32,574 nucleotides of DNA from an uncultured Prevotellaceae bacterium (GCA_947307015.1 CAMZHV010000035.1:1-32574), one strand, 5' to 3'; shown: positions 6,550 to 15,193, counted from the first letter of the stretch. Numbers and translations are program-made. The notes: generated by a model not told the origin, from the letters alone.

Positions 6550-7569
6550 TTAGTTCGCAGCAGTAAATTCTTCCAAGAAGCGGACATCGTTCTCGGAGAA
6601 GAGGCGGAGGTCGCGGACTTGGTACTTGAGGTTAGCAATGCGCTCGATGCCCATACCGAAGGCGTAACCGCTGTAGACGGAGCTATCGATGCCATTGGCC
6701 TCGAGCACAGCAGGATCCACCATGCCGCAGCCGAGAATCTCGAGCCAACCGGAACCCTTACACATCGAGCAGCCCTTGCCGCCACAGATGGTGCAGCTGA
6801 CATCCATCTCAGCCGAGGGTTCGGTGAAGGGGAAGAAGCTGGGACGCAAGCGGATCTGTGTCTCGGGGCCGAACATCTCCTGAGCGAAGAGCAGAAGCAC
6901 TTGTTTCAAATCCTTGAACGATACGTTCTTATCCACGTAGAGGCCTTCCACCTGATGGAAGAAGCAGTGGGCGCGGGCGCTGACGGCTTCATTACGATAG
7001 ACACGCCCTGGGCAGATCACACGGATGGGCGGTTGCTGACGTTCCATGACGCGAGCCTGCACGCTGGAGGTATGCGAACGAAGGATGATGTCGGGATGAG
7101 CTTCGACGAAGAAAGTGTCCTGCATATCACGTGCAGGATGGTCGTCGGCGAAGTTCATAGAGCTGTACACGTGCCAGTCGTCCTCGACCTCGGGACCTTC
7201 GGCCAGTGTGAAACCAAGACGTGAGAAGATGTCTACAATCTCGTTTTTCACGATGGTCAGCGGATGACGCGTGCCAAGGGAGATGGGATAAGGCGTACGC
7301 GTAAGATCAAGGTCATCAGCAACCGTCTCCTGCGCAGCGGCAGCGGCTTTGAGCTCATTGATGCGTTCCAGGGCGCAGTTCTTGAGTTCATTGACGCGCA
7401 TACCCACCTCTTTTTTCATCTCAGCCGGCACGGAGCGGAAGTCGTCCATGAGCTTGCTGATTTCACCTTTTTTACTGAGATACTTGATACGAAGGGCTTC
7501 CACTTCCTCGGGCGTAGCAGCCTGCAGTTTGTTGACCTCTTCGAGCAGTTGTTTGATCTTTTCGAGCAT
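6550..7569 (-). CDS. pheS: Phenylalanine-tRNA ligase alpha subunit
   Basis: This is the catalytic subunit of the alpha2-beta2 class II synthetase that charges tRNA-Phe. Visible are the coiled-coil N-terminus (MLEKIKQLLEEVNKLQA), RSHTSSVQARVM, class II motif 2 in HQVEGLYVDKNVSF, a Cys-rich segment (CTICGGKGCSMC) and motif 3 in GYAFGMGIERI. The frame is open to an ATG at 7623, but I chose 7569 (339 residues). The family starts at MLEKI, and a TATCTTTG promoter element (7611-7618) lies between the two candidate starts, so the longer start would precede transcription. pheT is not adjacent. Downstream on the same strand are the ABC ATPase and agu genes, separated by a repeat-filled gap. Confidence 0.96.
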   Translation of the reverse strand: MLEKIKQLLEEVNKLQAATPEEVEALRIKYLSKKGEISKLMDDFRSVPAEMKKEVGMRVNELKNCALERINELKAAAAAQETVADDLDLTRTPYPISLGTRHPLTIVKNEIVDIFSRLGFTLAEGPEVEDDWHVYSSMNFADDHPARDMQDTFFVEAHPDIILRSHTSSVQARVMERQQPPIRVICPGRVYRNEAVSARAHCFFHQVEGLYVDKNVSFKDLKQVLLLFAQEMFGPETQIRLRPSFFPFTEPSAEMDVSCTICGGKGCSMCKGSGWLEILGCGMVDPAVLEANGIDSSVYSGYAFGMGIERIANLKYQVRDLRLFSENDVRFLEEFTAAN

Positions 7570-7610
7570 AATATTTCGTTGTTCTATTGATGTATCTTCA
7601 AAAAACTGCG

Positions 7611-7618
7611 CAAAGATA
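7611..7618 (-). promoter_or_regulatory. pheS promoter (-7 element)
   Basis: Read on the minus strand this is TATCTTTG, a match to TAnnTTTG, about 42 bases before the chosen pheS ATG. No strong -33 element is seen. Confidence 0.55.
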
Positions 7619-7662
7619 GACATTTATTTGCGAAAAATGTGCAGCGAATGAAAAATAAAGCT

Positions 7663-7670
7663 TACTTTTG
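7663..7670 (+). promoter_or_regulatory. Promoter of the DUF4348 lipoprotein gene (-7 element)
   Basis: TACTTTTG matches TAnnTTTG and lies 38 bases before the ATG at 7709; a weak TGTG at 7638-7641 is at the expected -33 distance. It is divergent from the pheS promoter. Confidence 0.55.
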
Positions 7671-7708
7671 CACTAAATTACCAAAAAGATAGGAAAAGTC
7701 ATCCCAAG

Positions 7709-8593
7709 ATGAACGCGAAATGGGCTGTTTGTGCCACTTTTGTGGTCTGCACCTGCGTGATAGCAATGCTCTTCGGCTGCGATGGTCGTTCTTCATCGCG
7801 GACGAAGGAACGAGCACAGGATTTTAAGGATTCCGTGACATTGGATTCGCTGTTGGAGGCCGAGGACACGCTGACGCTCGACGAACTGACCGAAGAGGCC
7901 CCTCTGCCCGTGTCCGTAGATGAGCTTTTCGACGATTTCATTTTCAGCTTCGACCAAAGCAACCGCCTGCAGCGCGCCCGCATCGACTTCCCGCTGACTG
8001 TTGTAGAGGCTGACGGTTCCATCCGCTCTATCGAACGTCGCGAATGGCACCACCGCTATCTCTTTCTGCAACAAGACTTTTGCACAGCATTCTGGGGCTC
8101 TGTATCGCAGATGGATGCCCTGTCTCGCGACACCAGCATCGTACATGCTCGGCTCGAACATATCTTCCTGCACAGTCGCCAGGTGGACGCCTACCTCTTC
8201 AACCGCGACACGCTGAGCGGCGAGTGGTACCTCACCGAAGAGCAAGTCAGCAGCTTCGAGCACTCGCCCTTGGCCTCGTTCCTCGACTTCTACCAACGCT
8301 TCGCCACCGACAGCATCTACCAGCGCCAGCATCTCTCGCATACCCTGCGCTTCCGCACGATGGACGAGGAGAGCGATTACGAGGTCATCGAAGGCACCAT
8401 CGACGCCGACCAATGGACGGAGTTCGCACCTGAGTTACCGCAGGACGTGCTCGTGTGCGTCAACTACGGGCAGGAATATGCCAACCAGAACCGCATCGTC
8501 ATGCAGCTACGCGGCATTAGCAACGGCTTGCAAAACGTCCTACGCTTCCAATGCGAAGACGGCAAGTGGCGACTCACGGAGTTTGAAAATTAA
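7709..8593 (+). CDS. DUF4348-like lipoprotein
   Basis: The 294-residue product has a lipoprotein signal: a hydrophobic stretch ending in the lipobox LFGC (Cys24), then a Ser/acidic linker. The mature part contains VDELFDDFIFSFDQSNRLQRARIDFPL, which resembles the Bacteroidales DUF4348 family of envelope lipoproteins of unknown function. No catalytic motif is evident. It is probably anchored in a membrane facing the periplasm. It has its own promoter and lies 62 bases upstream of murB on the same strand, with a hairpin repeat in the gap that could reduce read-through. Confidence 0.75.
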   Translation: MNAKWAVCATFVVCTCVIAMLFGCDGRSSSRTKERAQDFKDSVTLDSLLEAEDTLTLDELTEEAPLPVSVDELFDDFIFSFDQSNRLQRARIDFPLTVVEADGSIRSIERREWHHRYLFLQQDFCTAFWGSVSQMDALSRDTSIVHARLEHIFLHSRQVDAYLFNRDTLSGEWYLTEEQVSSFEHSPLASFLDFYQRFATDSIYQRQHLSHTLRFRTMDEESDYEVIEGTIDADQWTEFAPELPQDVLVCVNYGQEYANQNRIVMQLRGISNGLQNVLRFQCEDGKWRLTEFEN

Positions 8594-8608
8594 TGGCCTC
8601 ACCCCCAA

Positions 8609-8630
8609 CCCCTCTCCCGTGAGAGAGGGG
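8609..8630. repeat. GC-rich hairpin repeat before murB
   Basis: CCCCTCTC (8609-8616) pairs perfectly with GAGAGGGG (8623-8630) across a 6-base loop. It is an intergenic member of the CTCCC/GGGAG hairpin family and has no T run, so it is not a classic terminator. Confidence 0.65.
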
Positions 8631-8655
8631 AGGAAAAGAATAACTAATATCAATC

Positions 8656-9687
8656 ATGAGGAAAGAGGAGAACTGCTCGCTGAAAGAGCATAACACATTC
8701 GGCATCGAAGCCAAGGCACGTCAGTTCGTTGAATATGACAGCGTTGAGGAGCTGCAGGCGTTCATTCGTGAGCGTGCTGCTCGTGGCGACACTTCTCCCC
8801 TACTCCACATTGGCGGCGGCTCCAACCTCCTGTTTCTTGGCGACTTCAAAGGCACCATACTCCACTCGCGGATGCATGATATTCATGTGACGGCCGACGA
8901 AGGAGATAATATATATGTACGCGTGTCGGCTGGCATCGTTTGGGACGACTGGGTACAGTATGCCATCGACAGCCTCTGGTACGGCCTCGAAAACCTGTCG
9001 CTGATTCCAGGCGAAGTAGGAGCTTCGGCTGTGCAGAACATCGGAGCTTACGGCGCTGAAGCAAAGGATTTTATCGTCTATGTGGACACCGTGGACCTGC
9101 AGACGGGCGACGTACGCCATTTCACGGCTGAGGAGTGCTGCTACGGCTATCGCGACAGCATCTTCAAACATGAGCTGCGCGGTCGCTACGCCGTCACACA
9201 CGTTCATTTCCACCTCTCCCACGGCTTCCGACCAAGGATTGAGTACGGCGGCATACGTCAAGCATTGGCAGAACGCGGTTTCGACGAGACGAACCTGACC
9301 GCCGAGCAACTGCGCCAAACCATCATCGAGATCCGTCGTGCCAAACTGCCTGAGCCGTCGGAGTTAGGCAATGCCGGCAGCTTCTTCACCAACCCCATCG
9401 TGCCCAGACACACCTTCGAGCGTTTATCCAACGAATACTCGAATATTCCTCATTATGAAGCGGATAGCAAACGTGTGAAAATTCCCGCAGGTTGGATGAT
9501 TGAGCAGTGCGGATGGAAGGGCAAGACGCTCGGCAAGGCGGGCGTCTACGAGAAGCAGGCGTTGGTGCTGGTGAACAGAGGAGGAGCCACAGGCGCAGAC
9601 ATCGCAGCGCTGTGCAAGCAGATTCAAGCAGACGTAAAGAGCAAGTTCGGCATAGCCATTGTGCCAGAAGTGAACTTCATCTCTTGA
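8656..9687 (+). CDS. murB: UDP-N-acetylenolpyruvoylglucosamine reductase
   Basis: This FAD enzyme uses NADPH to reduce UDP-GlcNAc-enolpyruvate to UDP-MurNAc in peptidoglycan synthesis in the cytoplasm. Motifs in order are NTFGIEAKA, the FAD loop GGGSNLLFL, PGEVGASAVQNIGAYGAE, YGYRDSIFK, GNAGSFFTNP (with the proton-donor Ser), IPAGWMIEQCGWKG, YEKQALVLVNRGGATG and VPEVNFI. The length (343) and the YGYRDS block fit the type I MurB as in E. coli. It overlaps the convergent outer-membrane gene by 11 bases at its 3' end. The start at 8656 gives the expected N-terminus. Confidence 0.97.
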   Translation: MRKEENCSLKEHNTFGIEAKARQFVEYDSVEELQAFIRERAARGDTSPLLHIGGGSNLLFLGDFKGTILHSRMHDIHVTADEGDNIYVRVSAGIVWDDWVQYAIDSLWYGLENLSLIPGEVGASAVQNIGAYGAEAKDFIVYVDTVDLQTGDVRHFTAEECCYGYRDSIFKHELRGRYAVTHVHFHLSHGFRPRIEYGGIRQALAERGFDETNLTAEQLRQTIIEIRRAKLPEPSELGNAGSFFTNPIVPRHTFERLSNEYSNIPHYEADSKRVKIPAGWMIEQCGWKGKTLGKAGVYEKQALVLVNRGGATGADIAALCKQIQADVKSKFGIAIVPEVNFIS

Positions 9688-10945
9688 AGCGTTTCAGCTC
9701 GAAACGCGGGCTGCAACGGAAGAAAACACCGAAAGAGAAATTGTTGTTAAACGCCGATGGACATACGGAACCATCGGCCAGCGTTTCCTTGCCCGTTGAG
9801 CAGAGATAAGTGTCCACCTTGGCGCCGAGGACATAGTCGTGGGCGAATGTGCGGCTCCATTCGGCACCGACATGCGTGGTGAGGACGTGGTCGAAGGTAC
9901 CGCCCGTCTTCGTGGAATAGGTGGAGAAGAAGGGAGCGCCGTAGATGGGGCAGAAATCCTTGCCATAGAGCGCGGTAGCGAAGACACGCAGCTGGCGCAG
10001 GAAGTCAGCGCTGACGGTTGCCGAAGCTGCCAAGCCCTGCTTGAAAGGCCACAGCTTGCCCGACTGCTGCCAGCATCCCAAAGCCAGCGCCTCAGCCGTC
10101 AGGCCGTTGAACACCTTGTTGTTGAAGTTCCATCGCATCCCCAAGCCAAGCGCTGCATTGTCAATGGTTTGCGCGCCCATACTCGTGTCATCAATCTCAC
10201 CGCCGCGATGCTGCATAAGGATGTCGATGGGGATGTAGAGGTTGAAGGAAGAGCGTTGTTGCTGCGGCAGTAAAGCCAGCTGTGGCACGCGTCCCTGCTG
10301 ATCCAACTTTCCGCATAAAACTATGCGTTGCGAGAAGCCTACGGTGAAAGCCTCCTGATGCGTGGACTCGCGAAAGATGAAGCTCTGCCAGTTGATCCAC
10401 GCGTCGAGGTGGTAGCGGGGCAGGTCGAAGAGCAGCTGAAAGCCCATCTCTGGATCCTGTGTGAGGTTGACCTCGGGATTCATCAGCGGTTCCACCACCC
10501 CATGATTGGCACCGCCATAAATGTCGCCGAGCACGAAGGTCAGGTTACGCAGCTTTGCCTGTGCACGGAAGAAAGGCAGGATGTGAGCACCGCTCTGATA
10601 CTGAGCACCTTTCCATCGAGCAATATCATGGTAAGCATAGCAGGGATACTTGCCCGCACCGTTGTAGACGAGGGCATGGAAACCCGCTTCAAGACGTATG
10701 GCGTCCAGTGGCTGATAGGTCAGACGCGGTTGCAGCCAGAAACCGGGCAGCGTGTAGCCCGTGGCCTGGTCGCCGCCAAACTCATTATCCTTAAAGAAAG
10801 CCAACGCATGAACATCCACAGCCAGCGTCCGCGTATCATCGTAAGACAGATGGTAGTCAGTAGCGGCAAGGCGCGTGGCCAAATCCTGTGCATTCAGCGG
10901 CAGAACACCACATACGAGGACAGCAACAAAGTATAGTTTTCGCAT
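9677..10945 (-). CDS. Predicted outer-membrane beta-barrel protein
   Basis: The 422-residue product has a clear signal peptide (MRKLYFVAVLVCGVLPLNAQ). The mature sequence shows alternating polar and aromatic strands throughout (YTLPGFWLQPRLTYQPL, IRLEAGFHALVY, SFGVFFRCSP), many Tyr, Phe and Gly residues and no membrane helix, as expected of a porin-like barrel. I do not recognise a named family or substrate. It is the last gene of a minus-strand run that begins with DUF4494, and it lies 48 bases after the secreted protein gene. Its 3' end overlaps murB by 11 bases, tail to tail. Confidence 0.65.
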   Translation of the reverse strand: MRKLYFVAVLVCGVLPLNAQDLATRLAATDYHLSYDDTRTLAVDVHALAFFKDNEFGGDQATGYTLPGFWLQPRLTYQPLDAIRLEAGFHALVYNGAGKYPCYAYHDIARWKGAQYQSGAHILPFFRAQAKLRNLTFVLGDIYGGANHGVVEPLMNPEVNLTQDPEMGFQLLFDLPRYHLDAWINWQSFIFRESTHQEAFTVGFSQRIVLCGKLDQQGRVPQLALLPQQQRSSFNLYIPIDILMQHRGGEIDDTSMGAQTIDNAALGLGMRWNFNNKVFNGLTAEALALGCWQQSGKLWPFKQGLAASATVSADFLRQLRVFATALYGKDFCPIYGAPFFSTYSTKTGGTFDHVLTTHVGAEWSRTFAHDYVLGAKVDTYLCSTGKETLADGSVCPSAFNNNFSFGVFFRCSPRFELKRFKR

Positions 10946-10993
10946 ATCAGTTGCAGGGTTCGCTGATGACTTATAACAAGAGATTCTTGAGAA

Positions 10994-11803
10994 TTATTTC
11001 AGGCCTGCCCATGTGCCACGGATATTGCGGCACTGCACGTAGGCGTTGGGGCAGTTGTAGACCTTGTAAAGGCCACCATCCCAGTTCTGATAGATTTCCA
11101 TGCCGCGCTGCTCGCTTTCCCATCCCCCGGATGTGAGGACGTAGACGTAGTAGACGGTGCCGTCGCTGGTGATGCTGGTCTGCTGGGGCTTGTTGGCGTG
11201 CGAGCACATGGCAACGGTGTAAGGCTCTTTAGGGGCGTAGGCATTGGTGTAGGTGGCACCTTGGAGGAGTGCAGCGGGGAGGTAACGCTGGATGTAGGAG
11301 TCGTTCTCGGGGCTGTACTCCGAGGCAACAAACTTGGTCTTGAGGATGCGGATGATGCCGCTGACGGTAGCATCGCTGTTGCAGAGGAGCTTGAAGCATT
11401 TTTCGCCGGTGGAGGCATCGCGGGCATAGATTTCCTCGGCCATGGGGATCATGGCTGTGGTGCCGTGAATGGAGTTGCCTAAGAGACCTTCATAGACGGC
11501 CTTGAACTCGGTGAAGCCAGAAGGGATGTTAGTGAACTCTACCCATGCTGTGGGTGTCTTGTGGTCTGTAGACTCGAAGTCTATCTCACCACTCACGGTG
11601 TATCTGTGACTGCCATAGGTCAGCGTGTTGCCGTCGACGCTGACACTCTTCTTGTCTTCATTGACGAGGTTAGCCCACTTGTCCTTGTTTGTGCTGCTAT
11701 TTGTGCTGCTGTCTTCGTTTCCGCACATTCCGGCGGTGAAGGCTACGAAAGTCACGGCTGCCAGAAGGCTGGCGAGGCTGGTGCCGATAATCTGTCTTTT
11801 CAT
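10994..11803 (-). CDS. Secreted DUF6935-like protein of unknown function
   Basis: The 269-residue product starts MKRQIIGTSLASLLAAVTFV, a signal sequence that ends near TAGMC; the cysteine could be lipidated, although Met before it is unusual for a lipobox. After a Ser/Asn-rich linker the body contains WVEFTNIPSGFTEFKAVYEG, PENDSYIQRYLPAALLQGATYTNAY and GGLYKVYNCPNAYVQCRNIRGTW. This resembles a Bacteroidales family I recall as DUF6935, with paired cysteines near the end. No enzymatic motif is visible. It sits between yggS and the barrel protein on one strand with short gaps, so it is probably co-transcribed with them. Confidence 0.6.
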   Translation of the reverse strand: MKRQIIGTSLASLLAAVTFVAFTAGMCGNEDSSTNSSTNKDKWANLVNEDKKSVSVDGNTLTYGSHRYTVSGEIDFESTDHKTPTAWVEFTNIPSGFTEFKAVYEGLLGNSIHGTTAMIPMAEEIYARDASTGEKCFKLLCNSDATVSGIIRILKTKFVASEYSPENDSYIQRYLPAALLQGATYTNAYAPKEPYTVAMCSHANKPQQTSITSDGTVYYVYVLTSGGWESEQRGMEIYQNWDGGLYKVYNCPNAYVQCRNIRGTWAGLK

Positions 11804-11836
11804 TGTCGTTGTTGTCTTAAAGGAGGGGGATTATGT

Positions 11837-12502
11837 CTAAACGGTGTAGTCGCGATGACCGAAGATCTGCGTGCCGATGCGTATGAGCGTTGAGCCTTCG
11901 TCGACGGCGATGTGCCAGTCATCGGACATACCCATAGAGAGCTCGTTGAAGGTGTCGGGGGTGAAGTAGTGGGCCTGTGCCTGCTCGAAGAAGCTGCGGG
12001 CACGGTGGAAGTCGGCGCGGATGCGGGTGGTGTCATCGGTGTTGGTGGCCATTGCCATGACGCCAGCGATGCGGACACCAGTGAGCTGTTGCCATTCGCC
12101 ACTGTCGAGGTAAGCAGAAGCTTCGTCGGGGGTGAATCCGAACTTGGTCTCTTCCTCGGCAACGTGGAGCTGGAGGAGGCAGGGGATAGTGCGCTGTGCG
12201 CGAAGGGCCTGCCTGTTGATCTCGGCGAGGAGGCGGGGGCTGTCGACGGCGTGGATTAGGCTGACATAGGGGGCAATATACTTGACCTTGTTGGTTTGCA
12301 GGTGGCCGATGAAATGCCACTCAATGTCAGCGAGGGCGGCGTGCTTCTGTTGGAGTTCCTGGGCGTGGCTCTCGCCGAAGAGGCGCTGACCCGCGGCATA
12401 GGCCTCAAGGATGGCTTCCACGGGGTGGTACTTCGATACTGCAACGAGGCGCACGCCATCAGGCAGCTGCGATGTAATCTTATGTATCTCTTCGGCTATC
12501 AT
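11837..12502 (-). CDS. yggS: Pyridoxal phosphate homeostasis protein (YggS/PLPBP)
   Basis: This small protein of the alanine-racemase-like barrel fold binds PLP and buffers its supply. The PLP lysine is Lys24 in RLVAVSKYHP. Other family motifs are FGESHAQELQQK, IEWHFIGHLQTNKVKYI, IHAVDSPRLLAEI, GVMAMATNTDD, and ELSMGMSDDWHIAVDEGSTLIRIG. The frame is open further upstream, but ATG at 12502 gives the canonical N-terminus and 221 residues. It overlaps the stop codon of the DUF4494 gene (ATGA), so the two are translationally coupled. Confidence 0.95.
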   Translation of the reverse strand: MIAEEIHKITSQLPDGVRLVAVSKYHPVEAILEAYAAGQRLFGESHAQELQQKHAALADIEWHFIGHLQTNKVKYIAPYVSLIHAVDSPRLLAEINRQALRAQRTIPCLLQLHVAEEETKFGFTPDEASAYLDSGEWQQLTGVRIAGVMAMATNTDDTTRIRADFHRARSFFEQAQAHYFTPDTFNELSMGMSDDWHIAVDEGSTLIRIGTQIFGHRDYTV

Positions 12503-12945
12503 TCTTCCTTCTTGACGTAGTGAAAAACGTCCATGATGGTTGTCTCTGTGATGCTGACGATGACCCAGTCGCCCAGCGTGCCTTCCATGCCATGGTCGAG
12601 GTTCTTGAGGGCGTCGCGGAAGTCGGTGGCCTGAACGAGGATGTTCTGGTTGGTACGCTTCTCGGCGCCCGTCTTCTCGTCGAGGGTGATAAAGGCAACC
12701 TTGGCCTTGAACCAACGGTCAGCAGCGGAATCAATGCTCTCGATGATCTCTGCCATACGCGCGCGCTTGATATCTGTTACGGTGAAGTCGCCGCTGATGT
12801 AGGGTTTCATCTCCTCAATGAAGCGTCGTTCGGCTTCGGTAAAGCTGAGCGCCTCAACCATGTAAGCTTCTGTGACTTTCTTGATCAATCCCGTTTCCAT
12901 GGTTTTGTCGAAACGGACTTTACATTCAAACCAATCGCTGTTCAT
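12499..12945 (-). CDS. DUF4494 protein
   Basis: The 148-residue soluble protein (MNSDWFECKVRFDKTMETG through TIMDVFHYVKKEE) matches my memory of DUF4494, a Bacteroidetes family of unknown function that often precedes yggS. The sequence is a mixed alpha/beta chain with a conserved FKAKVAFITLDEKTGAEKR strand pair and no signal peptide. Coupling to yggS by a 4-base overlap suggests a shared role, but the role itself is unknown. A promoter element lies at 12986-12993. Confidence 0.85.
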   Translation of the reverse strand: MNSDWFECKVRFDKTMETGLIKKVTEAYMVEALSFTEAERRFIEEMKPYISGDFTVTDIKRARMAEIIESIDSAADRWFKAKVAFITLDEKTGAEKRTNQNILVQATDFRDALKNLDHGMEGTLGDWVIVSITETTIMDVFHYVKKEE

Positions 12946-12952
12946 ATTTTAG

Positions 12953-12983
12953 TTCAAAGTTTAACGTTTAAAGTTTAAAGTGC
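12953..12983. repeat. TTTAAAG-type short repeat (second copy)
   Basis: A run of TTCAAAG / TTTAACG / TTTAAAG units, ending TTTAAAGTGC, lies in the 5' leader of the DUF4494 gene. It is closely related to the copy at 4715-4740. Confidence 0.6.
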
Positions 12984-12985
12984 TG

Positions 12986-12993
12986 CAAAGGTA
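12986..12993 (-). promoter_or_regulatory. Promoter of the DUF4494-yggS operon (-7 element)
   Basis: The minus strand reads TACCTTTG, a match to TAnnTTTG, 40 bases before the DUF4494 ATG. The leader between them contains the TTTAAAG repeat. Confidence 0.6.
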
Positions 12994-13097
12994 CAAAAAC
13001 TTTGTGCATTGCGCTATGAAGACGTGACTTTTTTTCGTTTCGAAATGAAAAAAACGCGTTTGGTCGATTATTATTTCCTGTTTATCGCAATAATATC

Positions 13098-13105
13098 TAT
13101 CTTTG
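13098..13105 (+). promoter_or_regulatory. Promoter of the LytS/LytTR operon (-7 element)
   Basis: TATCTTTG matches TAnnTTTG and lies 47 bases before the kinase ATG. No clear -33 element is seen at the normal distance. Confidence 0.55.
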
Positions 13106-13152
13106 CGGTCGCAATGTGAGCCACCTGGCTAACGTACGTGGCCATGCAATGA

Positions 13153-14367
13153 ATGAAACGAATCCGTAGCCGACAGGAACTATTCATCTACGCGCTGTTG
13201 TGGCTGCTGCCCATCGCAGCCCCCATGCTCGTGATTGGTCAGCAAGTGCTGTCCGGTCATGCGTCGTCGTTTGATTGGGACGTCGTTTGGCAGACGTGGT
13301 TGCGTCTATTGCCTTTCCTCCTCGCCTTCGTGCTGCACAACTGGCTGTTGGCTCCGCTCCTGGTGGTCCGCCGTCGCCAAGTGCTCTATTACTGTGGTGC
13401 TGCCATGATCGTGGGCGTCTTCATGCTCTACGAGTGCCAGCAGGGACCTGGGGGGCCGAAACACCGTGGCGGCCCGCCGCATGAACTGCGTGAGGGACGT
13501 CCGCCCATGGCACCGGATGAAGGTGATTTCGAGATGGAAGGCCCAAGACCTCACTTTGAGCATCCGCGGCACGATGGGCCTCGCCGTCCTGATGGCCGTC
13601 CGCGTCCTGATGACCATCCTCGTCCAGATAGCCGTCCGGATGGTCAGCGCCCACCCATCTTAGTCGGTCATCACGACCTCATCTCTCTGGCCATCCTGTT
13701 GCTGATGCTTGGTCTGAACTTAGGAATCAAATACTACTTCAAGCAGCGCGACGACGCCCATCGTCTGGAGCTTCTGGAGTACGAACGTGTGCAGCAGCAA
13801 TTGGCCTATCTGCGCTACCAGATCAATCCCCACTTCCTGATGAACACGCTGAACAATATTCACGCCCTCATCGACATTAACCCTGAGCAGGCGCAGGAGT
13901 CCATCGTGGAGCTGTCGCGACTGTTGCGCTATATTCTCTACGATGGCGAACGTGACCTTGTGCCTGTGCAGCGCGAGGTAGAGTTTGTGCAGCACTTCAT
14001 TGACCTGATGCGCATTCGCTATACCGACACGGTCGACGTGCGCTACGACGTGTCGATGGAGAACGCAGCAGCGACGATGCCCCCCCTCATTCTCGTCGCT
14101 TTCGTGGAGAATGCTTTCAAGCATGGCGTGAGCTACCAGCAGGCTTCCTTCGTGCATATCGCCATCGAGGCCACAGCCGAGCGGTTGCACTTCACCTGCC
14201 GCAACAGTAAGAAGGTGCAGACGGACGGTGGCAGCGATTCCGGCGGCTTGGGACTGCGCAACGTCCGCGAGCGTCTCGACCTGCTGTTTGCCGATGCTTA
14301 CCGCTTGGATATCAACGACGGTGCCGATGTCTATTCCATTGATCTTGAAATACCAATAACGTCATGA
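13153..14367 (+). CDS. LytS-type sensor histidine kinase with His/Pro/Asp-rich loop
   Basis: The protein has hydrophobic spans near residues 11-30, 51-70, 76-94 and 175-193, then a His_kinase (LytS/YehU) domain. The phosphoacceptor is His227 in YQINPHFLMNTLNNIHALI, and the ATP site includes VENAFKHGV and GLGLRNVRERL. Between the third and fourth spans is an unusual loop of about 80 residues (95-174) rich in His, Pro, Arg, Asp and Gly, with near-repeats such as RPDGRPRPDDHPRPDSRPDG. Such a loop outside the membrane could bind metal ions or a polyanion; this is inference. The stop codon overlaps the ATG of the response regulator (ATGA at 14364), giving a matched pair. Confidence 0.93.
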   Translation: MKRIRSRQELFIYALLWLLPIAAPMLVIGQQVLSGHASSFDWDVVWQTWLRLLPFLLAFVLHNWLLAPLLVVRRRQVLYYCGAAMIVGVFMLYECQQGPGGPKHRGGPPHELREGRPPMAPDEGDFEMEGPRPHFEHPRHDGPRRPDGRPRPDDHPRPDSRPDGQRPPILVGHHDLISLAILLLMLGLNLGIKYYFKQRDDAHRLELLEYERVQQQLAYLRYQINPHFLMNTLNNIHALIDINPEQAQESIVELSRLLRYILYDGERDLVPVQREVEFVQHFIDLMRIRYTDTVDVRYDVSMENAAATMPPLILVAFVENAFKHGVSYQQASFVHIAIEATAERLHFTCRNSKKVQTDGGSDSGGLGLRNVRERLDLLFADAYRLDINDGADVYSIDLEIPITS

Positions 14368-15104
14368 ATTCCAAGCTTCTAGTCCTTGCCATCGATGATG
14401 AGCCGCTGGCTCTGCGACAGCTCGCTGCCTACATCCAACGCGTCGAGTCGTTGGAGCTGGTGGCGGCCTGCCATAGTGCCGTCGAGGCCCGCGTGCGGCT
14501 GACAGAGGAACCCGTGGATGCCATATTCTGCGACATCAATATGCCCGACCTCAACGGTCTTGACTTTGTGCGCCAGTTGGCCGCGCCGCCGCTGGTGGTC
14601 TTCACGACGGCTTATTCCGAGTATGCCATCGAAGGTTTCCGCGTTGATGCCGTGGACTACCTGTTGAAGCCGTACAGCTTCAATGAGTTCAAGACGTCAG
14701 CCGAGCGCCTATGCCAGCGCCATGAGCTTATCCTCAAGGCGGCATCCGCAGAGAAGGAGGCTGCTGAGCCTCCAGCAGGGGGTGTCATCTATGTCCGTTC
14801 CGACCATCGCAACCTGAGCATTCCCATCGCCCACATCGCCCGTGTGCAGGCCATGGGCGAGTACCTGCGCATCTTCCTGACGAACCAGCCGCGTCCCGTC
14901 ATGACACTGATGTCCATGAAACGCATGGAGGAGGCGCTGCCAGACAGTCATTTCAAGCGCGTCCACCGCTCGCACATCATCAATCTCTCCTGTATCGCAG
15001 AGGTGGCCAAGGGACGCGTGGTGCTCACCGACGGCAGTGAAGTGCCTATCGGAGACAACTACCGAGCTGATTTCAGCGTATGGCTGGAACAGCAAAAGCC
15101 GTAG
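14364..15104 (+). CDS. LytTR-family response regulator
   Basis: Residues 1-120 are a receiver domain: acidic pair Asp11-Asp12, phosphoacceptor Asp57 in FCDINMPDLNG, conserved Thr in VFTTAYSEYA, and Lys102 in YLLKPYSF. Residues from about 143 to 246 are a LytTR DNA-binding domain (VIYVRSDHRN, MGEYLRIFL, FKRVHRSHIINLSCI). It acts with the kinase encoded just upstream with a 4-base overlap. The three secreted-protein genes that follow on the same strand are plausible targets, but no LytTR-type direct repeat was identified with certainty in their leaders. Confidence 0.95.
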   Translation: MNSKLLVLAIDDEPLALRQLAAYIQRVESLELVAACHSAVEARVRLTEEPVDAIFCDINMPDLNGLDFVRQLAAPPLVVFTTAYSEYAIEGFRVDAVDYLLKPYSFNEFKTSAERLCQRHELILKAASAEKEAAEPPAGGVIYVRSDHRNLSIPIAHIARVQAMGEYLRIFLTNQPRPVMTLMSMKRMEEALPDSHFKRVHRSHIINLSCIAEVAKGRVVLTDGSEVPIGDNYRADFSVWLEQQKP

Positions 15105-15125
15105 GAAACATTTTTTCTTGTCTTT

Positions 15126-15160
15126 TTTGTGCGTCATGTGGATTTTTTTGTGTACTTTTG
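15126..15160 (+). promoter_or_regulatory. Promoter of the secreted-protein cluster
   Basis: TTTG at 15126-15129 and TACTTTTG at 15153-15160 are 23 bases apart, fitting the Bacteroidetes pattern. It lies between the response regulator stop and the secreted protein ATG at 15194, so the cluster can be transcribed separately from the two-component genes. Confidence 0.65.
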
Positions 15161-15193
15161 CCCCCGCAACTGGCTAACAACAAAACTATCAAG

